Shown: positions 20,188-28,657, counted from the stretch's first letter. The stretch: DNA of 43,258 nucleotides from Aquibium sp. ELW1220 (GCF_030398385.1 NZ_JAOAOQ010000047.1:1-43258), one strand, 5' to 3'. The notes: a model not told the origin generated them from the letters alone. Numbers and translations are program-made.

Positions 20188-20895
20188 ATGAAGGACAGAC
20201 CGAGCCGAATTGTCGTCGTCGACGACGACCCAGAACTGCGGGCGCTGCTGCGCCGCTACCTCTCCGGGCATGGATTCGATACGCGGGAGGCCGATGGTGG
20301 CCGCGCCCTCGACCGGGAGCTGTCACGCGCTCCCGCCGACGCGATCGTTCTGGATCTGATGATGCCGGGAGAGGACGGCCTTGCCATCTGCCGCCGGCTG
20401 AGGGCGGCGGGCGACCTGACGCCGATCGTCATGCTCACGGCGCGCGGCGATCCGATCGACAGGATCATCGGGCTCGAAACCGGCGCGGACGACTATCTGC
20501 CGAAGCCGTTCGAGCCGCGGGAACTGGTTGCGCGACTGGCCGCCGTGCTGCGGCGGATGCGAGCGGGCGGGCCGGCTGGCTCAGCCGACATGGTTCGCGC
20601 CGGACCTCTCGACATCGACCTGTCTGCCATGACGGTGACGCGCGACGGACTGGCTCTGAGACTGACGAGCCGCGAGTTCGCGCTGCTGGCGGCTCTCGCG
20701 CGGGGCGGCGGCCGCCCTCTCAGCCGCGTGCAGCTCATCGAGAGGGCCTTTGGCCGGGATGCCGACGTCAATGACCGGGCGATCGATGTCCAGATCGCGC
20801 GGCTGCGCAAGGCCATCGGCGATCCAGGCGACAATCCGGAGCTGATCAAGACTGTATGGGGTGTGGGCTATGTCCTCGCGGTCCGTCATGATTAA
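20188..20895 (+). CDS. OmpR/PhoB-family response regulator
   Basis: A 235-residue regulator. The receiver domain has the acidic pocket D12-D14 and phosphoacceptor D56 (IVLDLMMPGEDG), with conserved T and K in MLTARGD and LPKPFEPRE. The C-terminal winged helix (about 135-235) has LTSREFALLAALAR and TVWGVGYVL. The ATG at 20188 is chosen; a TTG three codons earlier is possible. It overlaps the downstream kinase gene by eight bases, indicating a cognate pair. It is divergent from the EF-hand/exporter operon, the likeliest target. Confidence 0.93.
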   Translation: MKDRPSRIVVVDDDPELRALLRRYLSGHGFDTREADGGRALDRELSRAPADAIVLDLMMPGEDGLAICRRLRAAGDLTPIVMLTARGDPIDRIIGLETGADDYLPKPFEPRELVARLAAVLRRMRAGGPAGSADMVRAGPLDIDLSAMTVTRDGLALRLTSREFALLAALARGGGRPLSRVQLIERAFGRDADVNDRAIDVQIARLRKAIGDPGDNPELIKTVWGVGYVLAVRHD

Positions 20896-22186
20896 GACCT
20901 TCCACATGCAGACCCTGGCGGTCATGCTGGGAACCAACATCGCCGCGCTTCTGCTTTCCCTCGTGCTGGTCAGCGTCATCGTCCTCCGGCCCGCTGCCGA
21001 GATCGGCGCCAACATCACCGCAGACATCCTGAACGCGCTTGCGCGCTCGCTCGATCGCCTCGATTCCACCGAACAGGTGATGGTCCTTCAGATCCTCGAC
21101 GAACGGGAGTATCTGAGCGTCAAGGTTGCCAGCACCCCGCCCGAGAATGTCGACAGCGCGCCCAGCCTGTTCGGCCGCTTCTTCCTGCAGGCTTTGATGC
21201 AGCAGCCCGGAGCCTCCGCCGTCCCCGAATGGCGGCTGGACGATCAGGATCGCTTCTGGATGCGGCTGCCCACCAACGATCCTCCCGTCTGGGTCTCGAT
21301 CCGCACGCGTCGTATCGCCGATCCGGTCCGGGGCCTTCTGGCCATATTCGCGGTCGCCGTGCTGGCGGCTGTCGTGGGTGGCATCGCGCTGCAGCGTCGC
21401 GTGGCGAGACCCCTCACACTTCTCGAGCAGCAGGTCGACCGGATGGAGAACGTGGAAAACCTTCCGGTCCTCGAAGAAACCGGGCCGCGGGAGATCGCCG
21501 CCGTGTCTCGTGCGCTCAACAGGATGACGCAGCGCATCCGCCAGGCTGAAGCGGACAGGGCAATCATGCTCGCAGGCGTCAGCCACGACCTCCGGACTCC
21601 CCTGACCAAGCTTCGCCTGTCGCTGGCCATGCTGGACGACGTCGATCCGGATCTGGTCGGGGGCGCCCGGCGGCAGGTGGACCGGATCGAAGCCATGCTC
21701 GTGCAGTTCTTCGATCACGCGCGCGGCTTCGAGGACGAGCCGGAGCGGCTCGCGCGCATCGGAGAAATCTTACGGTCCGCTCTGGACATGGCCGGTGCGA
21801 CGGGCCGCGTGGAAACATCGTTCCGCGAGGATCTGGAGGTCACCGTCAAGAAGGATGCGCTGGTCCGGGCGATCGGAAACCTCCTGGGCAACGCTTTCGT
21901 CCACGGCGCACTGCCGGTCCGCGTGTCGGCGGACATCGACGGTGGTGACCTCGTCCTCGCGGTGAGCGATGGCGGATCCGGCATGGATCCTGCGGATGCC
22001 GAAGCGCTGGTGCGCCCTTTCGCGCGGGGAAATTCGGCCCGCACCGGAGACGGCGCCGGCCTCGGCCTCGCCATCGCCGATCAGGTGGCAAGGGCCCACG
22101 GCGGATCGCTCCGCTTTGCCCGCTCGCCGAACGGCTTCACGGCGACCATTCGCATACCCGGTCCGACGGCGTCGCAAGACACATGA
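20888..22186 (+). CDS. EnvZ-like sensor histidine kinase
   Basis: A 432-residue membrane kinase. Two transmembrane segments (about residues 10-33 and 148-168) flank a periplasmic sensor of about 115 residues. Then come HAMP, HisKA with H233 in GVSHDLRTPLTKLRLSL and HATPase (N-box IGNLLGNAFVHG, G-boxes DGGSGM and GAGLGLAIADQV). The layout and H-box resemble EnvZ. The ATG at 20888 is chosen inside the end of the regulator gene (eight-base overlap); a GTG at 20861 is possible. The signal is unknown; the neighbouring secreted EF-hand protein raises the possibility of calcium or envelope stress. Confidence 0.93.
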   Translation: MIKTFHMQTLAVMLGTNIAALLLSLVLVSVIVLRPAAEIGANITADILNALARSLDRLDSTEQVMVLQILDEREYLSVKVASTPPENVDSAPSLFGRFFLQALMQQPGASAVPEWRLDDQDRFWMRLPTNDPPVWVSIRTRRIADPVRGLLAIFAVAVLAAVVGGIALQRRVARPLTLLEQQVDRMENVENLPVLEETGPREIAAVSRALNRMTQRIRQAEADRAIMLAGVSHDLRTPLTKLRLSLAMLDDVDPDLVGGARRQVDRIEAMLVQFFDHARGFEDEPERLARIGEILRSALDMAGATGRVETSFREDLEVTVKKDALVRAIGNLLGNAFVHGALPVRVSADIDGGDLVLAVSDGGSGMDPADAEALVRPFARGNSARTGDGAGLGLAIADQVARAHGGSLRFARSPNGFTATIRIPGPTASQDT

Positions 22187-22389
22187 GTTGAACTTTCACG
22201 AACGTCGGGTTTTGGACGATCTTCGATCACGAGGAGACGTCCGGACCGGTGGGCGTTGCCGTCGAAGCTCGTGAAGCAGATGGAAGGCCGCTTTGATAGG
22301 GTAGCCACCCAACCCGCGACTCCGGTTCCCACACAAAGTCCCGCCGCGGCGCAAAGAACCGGTTCTGGTGGCTTCACCGGGATCTCTCC

Positions 22390-23217
22390 CTATCCCTCCA
22401 CCCCCTTCGCCCGCTGCCACAGCGCTTCCATCTCCTCCAGCGTCACCTCGCCGAGCCTCCTGCCGCTGGCCGCGAGTTCCCGTTCGATGAAGTGGAAGCG
22501 CCTGCGGAACTTGGCGTTGGTGCCCTGGAGCGCGGTCTCCGCCTCGACGTCGACGTGGCGGCCGAAATTGACGAGCGCGAAGAGGACGTCGCCGAACTCG
22601 TCGGACATGGCCGCCTTGTCGCCTTCGGCGATGGCCTGGCGCAGTTCGGCGATCTCCTCCTCGATCTTGTCGAGGATGGGTGCTGCCTCCTTCCAGTCGA
22701 AGCCGACCTTGGCCGCCCGGTCCTGCAGCTTGCGGGCGCGCACGAGCGCGGGGAGGGCGACGGGGACGCTGTCCAGGAAGCCGTGGCCGTGGTCCTCGGC
22801 GGGCAGGCCGCGGGCGGTGCGGGCAGCGCGCTTCTGCGCCTTCTCCTCGGCCTTGATCGCGTCCCACATGCCCTTCGCGGAACCGGCGGCGCGCGCCTCG
22901 GCATCCCCGAAGACGTGCGGGTGGCGGCGGATCATCTTCTTCGTGATAGCCTCGACGACGTCGCCGAAGGCGAAGTCGCCGGCCTCCTCTGCCATGCGGG
23001 CATGGTAGACGACCAGGAGCAGGAGGTCGCCCAGTTCGTCACGCAGATCGTCCATGTCGCCGCGCTCGATCGCGTCGGCGACCTCGTAGGCCTCCTCCAG
23101 CGTGTAGGGCGCGATGCTGGCGAAATCCTGCTCGAGATCCCAGGGGCATCCCGTGACGGGGGTGCGCAGGGCGGCCATGATCTCGATGAGGCGGGAAATG
23201 TCCTTGGCGGGAAGCAT
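22390..23217 (-). CDS. mazG: Nucleoside triphosphate pyrophosphohydrolase MazG
   Basis: A 275-residue protein with two MazG domains in tandem. It hydrolyses NTPs and dNTPs to monophosphates and so cleans the nucleotide pool. Metal-binding helices are visible as EEAYEV (41-46) with RDELGDLL (59-66), and again as KIEEEIAEL with SDEFGDVLFALVNFGRH in the C-terminal half. The motif GCPWDLEQ near residue 23 is typical. The ATG at 23217 is preferred to upstream in-frame starts. In rhizobia it normally follows hflX on the same strand; here it is about 6 kb away and on the opposite strand. Confidence 0.95.
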   Translation of the reverse strand: MLPAKDISRLIEIMAALRTPVTGCPWDLEQDFASIAPYTLEEAYEVADAIERGDMDDLRDELGDLLLLVVYHARMAEEAGDFAFGDVVEAITKKMIRRHPHVFGDAEARAAGSAKGMWDAIKAEEKAQKRAARTARGLPAEDHGHGFLDSVPVALPALVRARKLQDRAAKVGFDWKEAAPILDKIEEEIAELRQAIAEGDKAAMSDEFGDVLFALVNFGRHVDVEAETALQGTNAKFRRRFHFIERELAASGRRLGEVTLEEMEALWQRAKGVEG

Positions 23218-23308
23218 GGTCGAGCCTATCGCCGCGCCGGTCGCCGGCCAACCGCGCATCTTCGCCGGCGGCGACTATCCACAGGCTTGCGCGCCAAAGC
23301 CGTGCGCG

Positions 23309-23788
23309 TCAGTCGGCGGCGCCGAGACCCTTGCGGACCTTCTCCATCAGCCGGACCAGCTCGGACAGTTCATCGTCGCTCAGTTGCGCGCGGATCAGGT
23401 CGTCGCCCCTCTGGACGATCGGTTCGGCCTGGCGCAGCACCTCGCGTCCTCGGTCGGTGATCCAGATCGCCCGGATGCGGCGGTCGGTGGCGAGCGGCCG
23501 GCGTTCGAGGAGATTGTCGCGCTCGAGGCGGTCGATCATCGGGACCAGGGTGGATTTGTCCAGCCCGCGCGCCTTGGCGATGAGCGTCTGCCGCGCGCCA
23601 GGGTTGCGATCGACGATGACCAGCAGCCCGAACTGTTGTGGCGTGATGCCGATTCCAGTCAGCTGATCCTCGATGGCGCGGAACACCGCGAGGTGCGTCA
23701 CGCGCAGCTGTCTCCCGAGAAGCCCGTGCAAGATGCCCTGGTCGAGCGGCTGCGCACCGGCGTTCGCGGACTCTTCACTCACCAACAT
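23309..23788 (-). CDS. MarR-family transcriptional regulator
   Basis: A 159-residue winged-helix regulator. The HTH and wing span about residues 50-105, with LIAKARGLDKSTLVPMIDRL as recognition region and RRPLATDRRIRAIWIT as wing. Proteins of this family usually dimerise and repress adjacent genes until a small phenolic or oxidative ligand binds. The ATG at 23788 has GAGG upstream; a GTG two codons earlier is possible. It is divergent from the polytopic membrane protein gene, with a candidate operator between them, so it probably controls that gene and itself. Confidence 0.9.
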   Translation of the reverse strand: MLVSEESANAGAQPLDQGILHGLLGRQLRVTHLAVFRAIEDQLTGIGITPQQFGLLVIVDRNPGARQTLIAKARGLDKSTLVPMIDRLERDNLLERRPLATDRRIRAIWITDRGREVLRQAEPIVQRGDDLIRAQLSDDELSELVRLMEKVRKGLGAAD

Positions 23789-23805
23789 CGCCACCTCAAA
23801 ACATT

Positions 23806-23817
23806 CTATATCAATAG
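23806..23817. promoter_or_regulatory. Candidate operator in the MarR/membrane-protein divergent region
   Basis: CTATATCAATAG is an inverted repeat (CTAT-ATCA-ATAG) in an A/T-rich stretch that stands out from the GC-rich surroundings. It lies 18 bases before the marR start. Its position fits an autoregulatory MarR site, but the arms are short and there is no direct evidence. Confidence 0.35.
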
Positions 23818-23949
23818 GTTAGCCACGAACCTGCCTTTTCGCAAGCGGCAATTGACATCCCTCAGGATCAAAGACGGATCACGCCCGGGCTTTCGCTCGT
23901 GCTTCGGACATGCATGATTGTCACTATCTTGAGCGCGAAGGTCTCGATT

Positions 23950-25392
23950 ATGCAACTGCCTTCTAGGCCTTTGGTCGTCATCGGCGCGCCTGTCTTCGTT
24001 GCTGGCCTCATTGGTTGTACCGGTGTGGCATGGAGCCATGCCTCGGAGCGCGGGCACGTGCTGCTGCTCCCGACAGGCCATTACCTCGCCGGTGGAGCCC
24101 TCGCGGTCATAGCCAGCTTTGCCGTGATGGCTTTCGTCGATCCAAGCCCGCTGCAACGGTTGGAGGGCGGAAAGGTTGCAACGGCACCGTTCCTGCCGCG
24201 CGTGCGCATGGCGACAAGCCTGCTGTCGTGGCTGGCGCTGGCGCTTTTGCTTGCGGCCGGCCTGTCCGGCAGCCGTGACCCGCTTTCCAATCCGCTGCCG
24301 CTGATGTTCTGGACGGTGTTCTGGATCGGGCTCGTGCTCGTGCAGGGCGTGGCCGGCAATGCGTGGTACTGGCTTGATCCCTGGTACGGCCCGGTGCGGA
24401 TCGCCCGCCGGCTGGCCGGGAGGACAGGCGAGGGCGCGGTTCTGTCCTGTCCGGCCTGGCTCGGCTACTGGCCCGCGGTTGCGGGCTTTGCGGGTTTTGC
24501 CTGGTTCGAACTGGTCTACGACGCGCCCGAAGATCCGGCGCGGCTTGCCGTCGTGCTCGGGCTCTACTGGCTGGCCACCTTCGCGATGATGCTGCTGTTC
24601 GGCCACCGCGACTGGAGCCGCAAGGGCGAGTTCCTGACGGTCTTCCTGACGATGGTGGGGCGGATCGGCGCGATCTACGCCGAAAGTCGGGGCGCGGACG
24701 AGCACGCCTGGATCGGCCTGTCCTCGCCGGGGAGCCGGCTGGCCGACCAGGAGCCGCTTCCTCCGGGCGGCACCGTGTTCCTGATCCTGGCGCTGGCCTC
24801 GGTTTCGTTCGACGGCCTGATGCGCAGCTTCTTCTGGCTCGGCCTCGCCGGCGTCAACCCGCTCGAGTTTCCCGGCCGCAGCGCCGTCGTCTGGCAGAAC
24901 ACGGCCGGCCTCGCGGCCATGGCGGGCCTGCTTGGCGGAGCGTTCCTCCTGGCGGTGTGGGCGGGCGAGCGGCTGGCCGGAAGGTCGGGTCCTGTCTGGC
25001 CGGCGGCCGGCGCCCTCGTCTGGTCGCTGATGCCGATCGCGCTCGCCTACCACTTCTCGCACTATTTGACCGCGCTCCTGATCAACGGCCAATATGCGCT
25101 GGCGGCGATCTCCGACCCGCTGGCAGATGGCTGGAACCTGTTCGGCACCGCCGGCCTGCACGTGTCGGCCGGGCTGGTGCTCGGCGCCGAATCGGCCTGG
25201 ATCCTGTGGAACCTGCAGGCGGGGGCGATCGTCGCCGGCCATGTCATGGCGGTGCTTGCAGCGCACGCCATCGCGGGGCGGCTGCACGGATCGGCGCGAC
25301 GCAGCGTGATCAGCCAGGCGCCGCTGGCGGCGCTGATGGTCGGCTACACCGTGTTCGGCCTGTGGCTCATGTCCACGCCGACCGGATACTGA
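23950..25392 (+). CDS. Polytopic membrane protein related to proteins annotated as fenitrothion hydrolase
   Basis: A 480-residue protein with about 10-12 hydrophobic segments. Its layout and C-terminal motifs (NLFGTAGLHVS, LQAGAIVAGHVMAVLAAHAI, MVGYTVFGLWLMS) resemble a family common in actinobacteria that pipelines label fenitrothion hydrolase. I recall this from family knowledge and did not search. Histidines recur at membrane borders: H30, H36, H44, H368 and H371 (AYHFSHYL), H431 and H439. They suggest a metal or haem site. The label should not be taken as activity. The ATG at 23950 has GAAGG eight bases upstream; two earlier in-frame starts exist. Divergent from marR. Confidence 0.8.
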   Translation: MQLPSRPLVVIGAPVFVAGLIGCTGVAWSHASERGHVLLLPTGHYLAGGALAVIASFAVMAFVDPSPLQRLEGGKVATAPFLPRVRMATSLLSWLALALLLAAGLSGSRDPLSNPLPLMFWTVFWIGLVLVQGVAGNAWYWLDPWYGPVRIARRLAGRTGEGAVLSCPAWLGYWPAVAGFAGFAWFELVYDAPEDPARLAVVLGLYWLATFAMMLLFGHRDWSRKGEFLTVFLTMVGRIGAIYAESRGADEHAWIGLSSPGSRLADQEPLPPGGTVFLILALASVSFDGLMRSFFWLGLAGVNPLEFPGRSAVVWQNTAGLAAMAGLLGGAFLLAVWAGERLAGRSGPVWPAAGALVWSLMPIALAYHFSHYLTALLINGQYALAAISDPLADGWNLFGTAGLHVSAGLVLGAESAWILWNLQAGAIVAGHVMAVLAAHAIAGRLHGSARRSVISQAPLAALMVGYTVFGLWLMSTPTGY

Positions 25393-25472
25393 GGCGGCGC
25401 GGACAGCGCCTCGCCTGCACGGCCCTGCCGCTGGGGCAGTTTCGGTTGCCATGGGCCGGGATTGGTGTTGTT

Positions 25473-25490
25473 ATTTGTACACATGCGATT
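25473..25490 (+). promoter_or_regulatory. Candidate operator upstream of the ABC importer operon
   Basis: ATTTGTACACATGCGATT lies 71 bases before the binding-protein start. Its left part, ATTTGTACACA, aligns with ATTTGTATGCG in the divergent pncA/molybdenum-hydroxylase region (32004-32014), differing only by C/T and A/G changes. A shared site would tie the importer and the catabolic operon to one regulator. Evidence is limited to two copies. Confidence 0.35.
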
Positions 25491-25560
25491 TTCCGCGGCG
25501 CCTAACCGCGGCTGCGCGTGCCGCCTTGGGTTCAACGACGGCCAACAACGGGGAACTGGA

Positions 25561-26865
25561 ATGACTGGAAAGAGCAATCCGAACAGCTTCTTGAGCAAGT
25601 CGATCAACCGCCGTTCGGCCCTCGCCGGCATCGGTGCGGCGGCAGGGATGGCCGCCGCTCCCGGTTTCGTCCGCTATGCGCAGGCGCAGTCGTCCGAGCC
25701 GATCCGCATCGGCTTCCAGGCCCATCGCACCGGCATCGGCGCCGCCTATGGCCGCTGGTACGAGCGCACCACCAATGCGGCGGTGAAGCTGATCAACGAG
25801 GCCGGCGGAATCAATGGCCGCCCGGTCGAGATCGTCATCGAGGACGACGGCACCGACCCGAAGCGCGGCGCCGAGGTGGTGGAGAAATTCGCCACCCAGC
25901 ACAAGACCGATGTGGTGTTCGGCACGCTGTTCAGCCATGTCGTGGCGGGCTCCGCGCCGGTCGCGGGCGAGCTCAAGATCCCGTACTACGTGGTCAGCGA
26001 GGGCTTCCACGTCGCCTCGGGCAAGATGAACCGCTATGTCTTCCAGCCCGGCATCACCGACGTACGCGCGCAGGTGACGGCGATGGCGCCCTGGGTGTCG
26101 CAGAACCTCGGCAAGAAGGTGACGATGGTGTTCCCCGACTATGCCTTCGGGCACGACCACCGCGACTACTTCTCGGCCGCGATCAAGAACGCCGGCGGCG
26201 AGATCGCCGGACTGGTGGCGATCCCGCCGATGGAGAGTTCGTTCACCCGCTACTTCCCCAACATTCCGTCCGACACAGAGGTGCTCTACCATGTCATGGT
26301 GGGGCCGGCCGTGCTGACCTTCGTCAAGGAACTCGGCGAGTTCTACGGCGGCTCGGGGCCGAAGCTCTTCGGCTTCATCGATTCGCTGGAAGCCGTCGAC
26401 ATCGCCAGCCCCGGCCTGGAATTCCTCGACGGCACGCATTTCTGGGAAGGCATGCCGCGCTATCTCCAGGACGGCGCGCCGGACTACGTCAAGGCCTACC
26501 GCGCAGCCGTCGGCGTCGACGACAACGGCGCCTCGCTGGCCGATCCGAAGGACATCTCCACCGCCGCGCACATGTTCGGCTGCTGGGAGACGCTCTACAT
26601 CATCAAGCAGGCGATGGAAGCGGCAGGCTACCAGGGGCCGCAGGACCGCGGCAAGCTCGTCGAAGCGACGGAGGCCCTGACGACCTTTGCCGCCGGGGCC
26701 GAGCATCCGCAGGGCGACAAGATGTTCAACGGCAAGAACCACCAGGTCTACGGCCACCAGAACATCTCTGTCGTCGAGGGCGGCAAGCTGAAGGTCGTGC
26801 ACACGACCTCGATCGATGACGGGCTCTACGAGGTCGAGGCGGACTATACGACGCAACCGCTGTGA
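25561..26865 (+). CDS. ABC importer substrate-binding protein, LivK/Peripla_BP_6 type
   Basis: A 434-residue periplasmic binding protein of the branched-chain amino acid/amide group. The N-terminus has a twin-arginine motif (INRRSALAGIG) and a hydrophobic stretch ending at AQA (about residue 42), suggesting Tat export. The mature part begins IRIGFQAHRTGIGAAYG and has the typical INEAGGINGRPVEIVIEDDGTDP block. Members bind amino acids, urea, aromatic acids or other small anions; the substrate here cannot be read from sequence. It is the first gene of the importer cluster but is separated from the permeases by a repeat and a toxin-antitoxin pair. Confidence 0.93.
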   Translation: MTGKSNPNSFLSKSINRRSALAGIGAAAGMAAAPGFVRYAQAQSSEPIRIGFQAHRTGIGAAYGRWYERTTNAAVKLINEAGGINGRPVEIVIEDDGTDPKRGAEVVEKFATQHKTDVVFGTLFSHVVAGSAPVAGELKIPYYVVSEGFHVASGKMNRYVFQPGITDVRAQVTAMAPWVSQNLGKKVTMVFPDYAFGHDHRDYFSAAIKNAGGEIAGLVAIPPMESSFTRYFPNIPSDTEVLYHVMVGPAVLTFVKELGEFYGGSGPKLFGFIDSLEAVDIASPGLEFLDGTHFWEGMPRYLQDGAPDYVKAYRAAVGVDDNGASLADPKDISTAAHMFGCWETLYIIKQAMEAAGYQGPQDRGKLVEATEALTTFAAGAEHPQGDKMFNGKNHQVYGHQNISVVEGGKLKVVHTTSIDDGLYEVEADYTTQPL

Positions 26866-27180
26866 GGGGCGGGGCAGCCGAGCCCGCTGCCCGATTGAAG
26901 GACTGGCGCTAACGCCGGCGTCTCCCTCCCCCTTGTGGGTAGGGTAAGGGTGGGGGTTCCTGCGTGAGACGCTGGGATGTCGTGTCGGCTTGTTGCGAGA
27001 AGTTCTTGATGGGCCCTTGCGGGCCGACCCCCACCCCCAGCCCCTCCCCACAAGGGGGAGGGGGACGGCGTGGCGGTGCGCGTGTCGGGATCTGCGAGAA
27101 CGGGACGTGAGTGTGGCGGGATATGGCTTTGCGGGCGGGGCGGGATATAGTCGGGCAAAATTGCGTGCGGAGACAGCGCC
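26866..27180. other. Intergenic region with a long inverted repeat and the antitoxin promoter
   Basis: This 315-base stretch separates the binding-protein gene from the toxin-antitoxin pair. It has no gene. It contains the C-rich inverted repeat at 26922-27065 and, at the right end, two copies of GCGGGATAT (27116-27124 and 27140-27148), 24 bases apart. These could be operator half-sites for the antitoxin. The ribosome binding site GGAG lies just before the antitoxin ATG. Confidence 0.55.
26922..27065. repeat. C-rich long inverted repeat (family A)
   Basis: The left arm (26922-26957) contains CTCCCTCCCCCTTGTGGG and the right arm (27027-27065) contains its near reverse complement, CCCACAAGGGGGAGGGGG. 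The spacer is about 69 bases. The arms match those of the element at 35828-35923, so this is a dispersed family. Such palindromes are common between genes in Mesorhizobium-like genomes, and in mRNA this one would form a large stem. Confidence 0.75.
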
Positions 27181-27477
27181 ATGGCCAAGCAAGCCGTTTT
27201 CACGATGGAACTGGAGCTTGAACTGCGCGACGCCTTCGCGGCGGCGGCTGAGCGGGCGGACCGGTCGGCATCGGAACTGTTGCGCGAGATGATGCGTGAA
27301 TTCGTGGAGGAGCATGCCGAGCCGGACGATGCCTATCGGGAGTTTCTCAGGCGCAAGGTCGAGAAAGCACGCGCCTCGGTCGAGCGGGGCGAGGTCCGGA
27401 CCGACGAGGAGGTTCGCCAATCCATGACAGAACTGTTCGACAGATGGGGGCGGACCGAGCGTGGAGGCGCCGCTTGA
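27181..27477 (+). CDS. Ribbon-helix-helix antitoxin of a ParDE-like pair
   Basis: A 98-residue protein. Its N-terminal part (AVFTMELELELRDAFAAAA and SASELLREMMREFVEEH) fits a ribbon-helix-helix DNA-binding fold. The C-terminal half is charged and likely wraps the toxin. Proteins of this type bind their own promoter and neutralise the partner toxin. The toxin gene starts inside its last codons (17-base overlap), a usual toxin-antitoxin layout. GGAG lies before the ATG. Confidence 0.85.
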   Translation: MAKQAVFTMELELELRDAFAAAAERADRSASELLREMMREFVEEHAEPDDAYREFLRRKVEKARASVERGEVRTDEEVRQSMTELFDRWGRTERGGAA

Positions 27478-27769
27478 GATTCGCTGGTCCGCCGATGCCG
27501 CAAGGGATCGCGAGGCGATCCTGCGGTACATCTGGATCGATAGTCCGACAGCGGCGCGGCGGATGAACGCATTGTTCGATCGCGCTGCCACGAGGCTGGC
27601 GCGGTTTCCACGCTCCGGCCGACCGGGCCTGATGCCTGCCACCCGTGAACTCCTGCCGCATCCGAGCTACCGCCTGGTCTACGCGGTCGGCGAGGACGCC
27701 CTCACCATCCTCGCGCTCGTCCACACCGCGCGACAGTGGCCGCCTCACGACGACGAGACCCCTGAATGA
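27461..27769 (+). CDS. ParE/RelE-superfamily toxin
   Basis: A 102-residue protein with the ParE/RelE pattern: IRWSADAARDREAILRYIW at the N-terminus, then ARRMNALFDRAATRLARFPRSGRPG, RELLPHPSYRLVYAV and a final LALVHTARQWP. The last motif is typical of ParE-like toxins, which target gyrase, although RelE-like mRNA cleavage cannot be excluded. Start is GTG at 27461. Its stop overlaps the next permease start in an ATGA arrangement (27766-27769), so it is translationally linked to an unrelated transporter gene. Confidence 0.88.
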   Translation: MEAPLEIRWSADAARDREAILRYIWIDSPTAARRMNALFDRAATRLARFPRSGRPGLMPATRELLPHPSYRLVYAVGEDALTILALVHTARQWPPHDDETPE

Positions 27770-28647
27770 GCTTTGGCCCTCATCTCCTGCTGGCCACGCT
27801 GGAAGGCCTCGTCACCTCGGCGGTGCTGGCGCTGATGGCGCTGGGGCTGTCGCTGGTGTTCGGCGTCATGCGCGTCGTCAACGTCGCGCATGGGGAGTTC
27901 TTCATGCTCGGCGCCGTGCTCGCCTGGTTCTTCTCGACGCTGGTGACCGGCCATCCGGCGATCGGCTTCCTGCTGGCGCTGGTCCTGTCGCCGCTGGTCG
28001 TGGGCGCGGTGGCGCTGGTCTCCGAGCGGCTGGTGCTGCGGCGGCTGAACTACGACCCGGAGGCGACGATCGTGGCGACGATCGGCCTGCTCTACATCAT
28101 CCAGCAGCTGGCGCTCACCTTCTACGGCCCGGAGGCGCGGCCGGTGCAGGCGCCGTTCTCGATCCGCATCGCGCTGCCCTGGTTCGGCTACTCCGGCTAC
28201 AAGCTCTTCGTCATCGCAGCCTCGGCGGCGATGATGCTCGCAACCTGGTTCGTGCTCACCCGCACGCGGGCCGGCCTCGTGATGCGCGCCACGCAGTACG
28301 ACCGCGAGACGGCGCAGAATTTCGGCATCCCGGTCGACAGGGTCTATGCCGGGGTCTTCGCGCTCGGCGCGATGCTCGCGGCGGTGGCGGCGGTGCTGGT
28401 CGTCCCGATCAGCCAGGCGCATTATCTGATGGGGCTCGACCCGCTGCTCCTGTCCTTCATCGTCGTCATCATCGGCGGCCTCGGCTCGCTGCGCGGAACG
28501 GTGCTCGCGGCCGTGCTGATCGGCGTGTCCGACGGCGTCATCTCGGTCTTCTTCTCCCCGACGCTGGCCAAGATGATCGCCACGCTGGTGGTTGCCATGG
28601 TGCTGGTCTTCCGGCCGCAGGGCCTGTTCGGGACCGCGCCGCGATGA
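27766..28647 (+). CDS. LivH-type ABC importer permease
   Basis: A 293-residue inner-membrane permease of the branched-chain amino acid transport family with about eight hydrophobic segments. Characteristic elements are GLSLVFGVMRVVNVAHGEFFMLGA near the N-terminus (residues 27-50), the cytoplasmic EAA-like loop around RATQYDRETAQNFGIPVDRVYA, and FIVVIIGGLGSLRGTVL. It pairs with the LivM-type permease downstream (10-base gap). The start overlaps the toxin stop by four bases. Confidence 0.94.
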   Translation: MSFGPHLLLATLEGLVTSAVLALMALGLSLVFGVMRVVNVAHGEFFMLGAVLAWFFSTLVTGHPAIGFLLALVLSPLVVGAVALVSERLVLRRLNYDPEATIVATIGLLYIIQQLALTFYGPEARPVQAPFSIRIALPWFGYSGYKLFVIAASAAMMLATWFVLTRTRAGLVMRATQYDRETAQNFGIPVDRVYAGVFALGAMLAAVAAVLVVPISQAHYLMGLDPLLLSFIVVIIGGLGSLRGTVLAAVLIGVSDGVISVFFSPTLAKMIATLVVAMVLVFRPQGLFGTAPR

Positions 28648-28657
28648 GGACGCAGGC

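Noticed and set aside
23950-25392. Calling the membrane protein a true fenitrothion hydrolase
   Set aside because: The label comes from automated annotation of a broad family; nothing in the sequence shows organophosphate hydrolysis.
26922-27065. CRISPR array
   Set aside because: The repeated segments are inverted, only two per site, and lack regular direct repeats with unique spacers.
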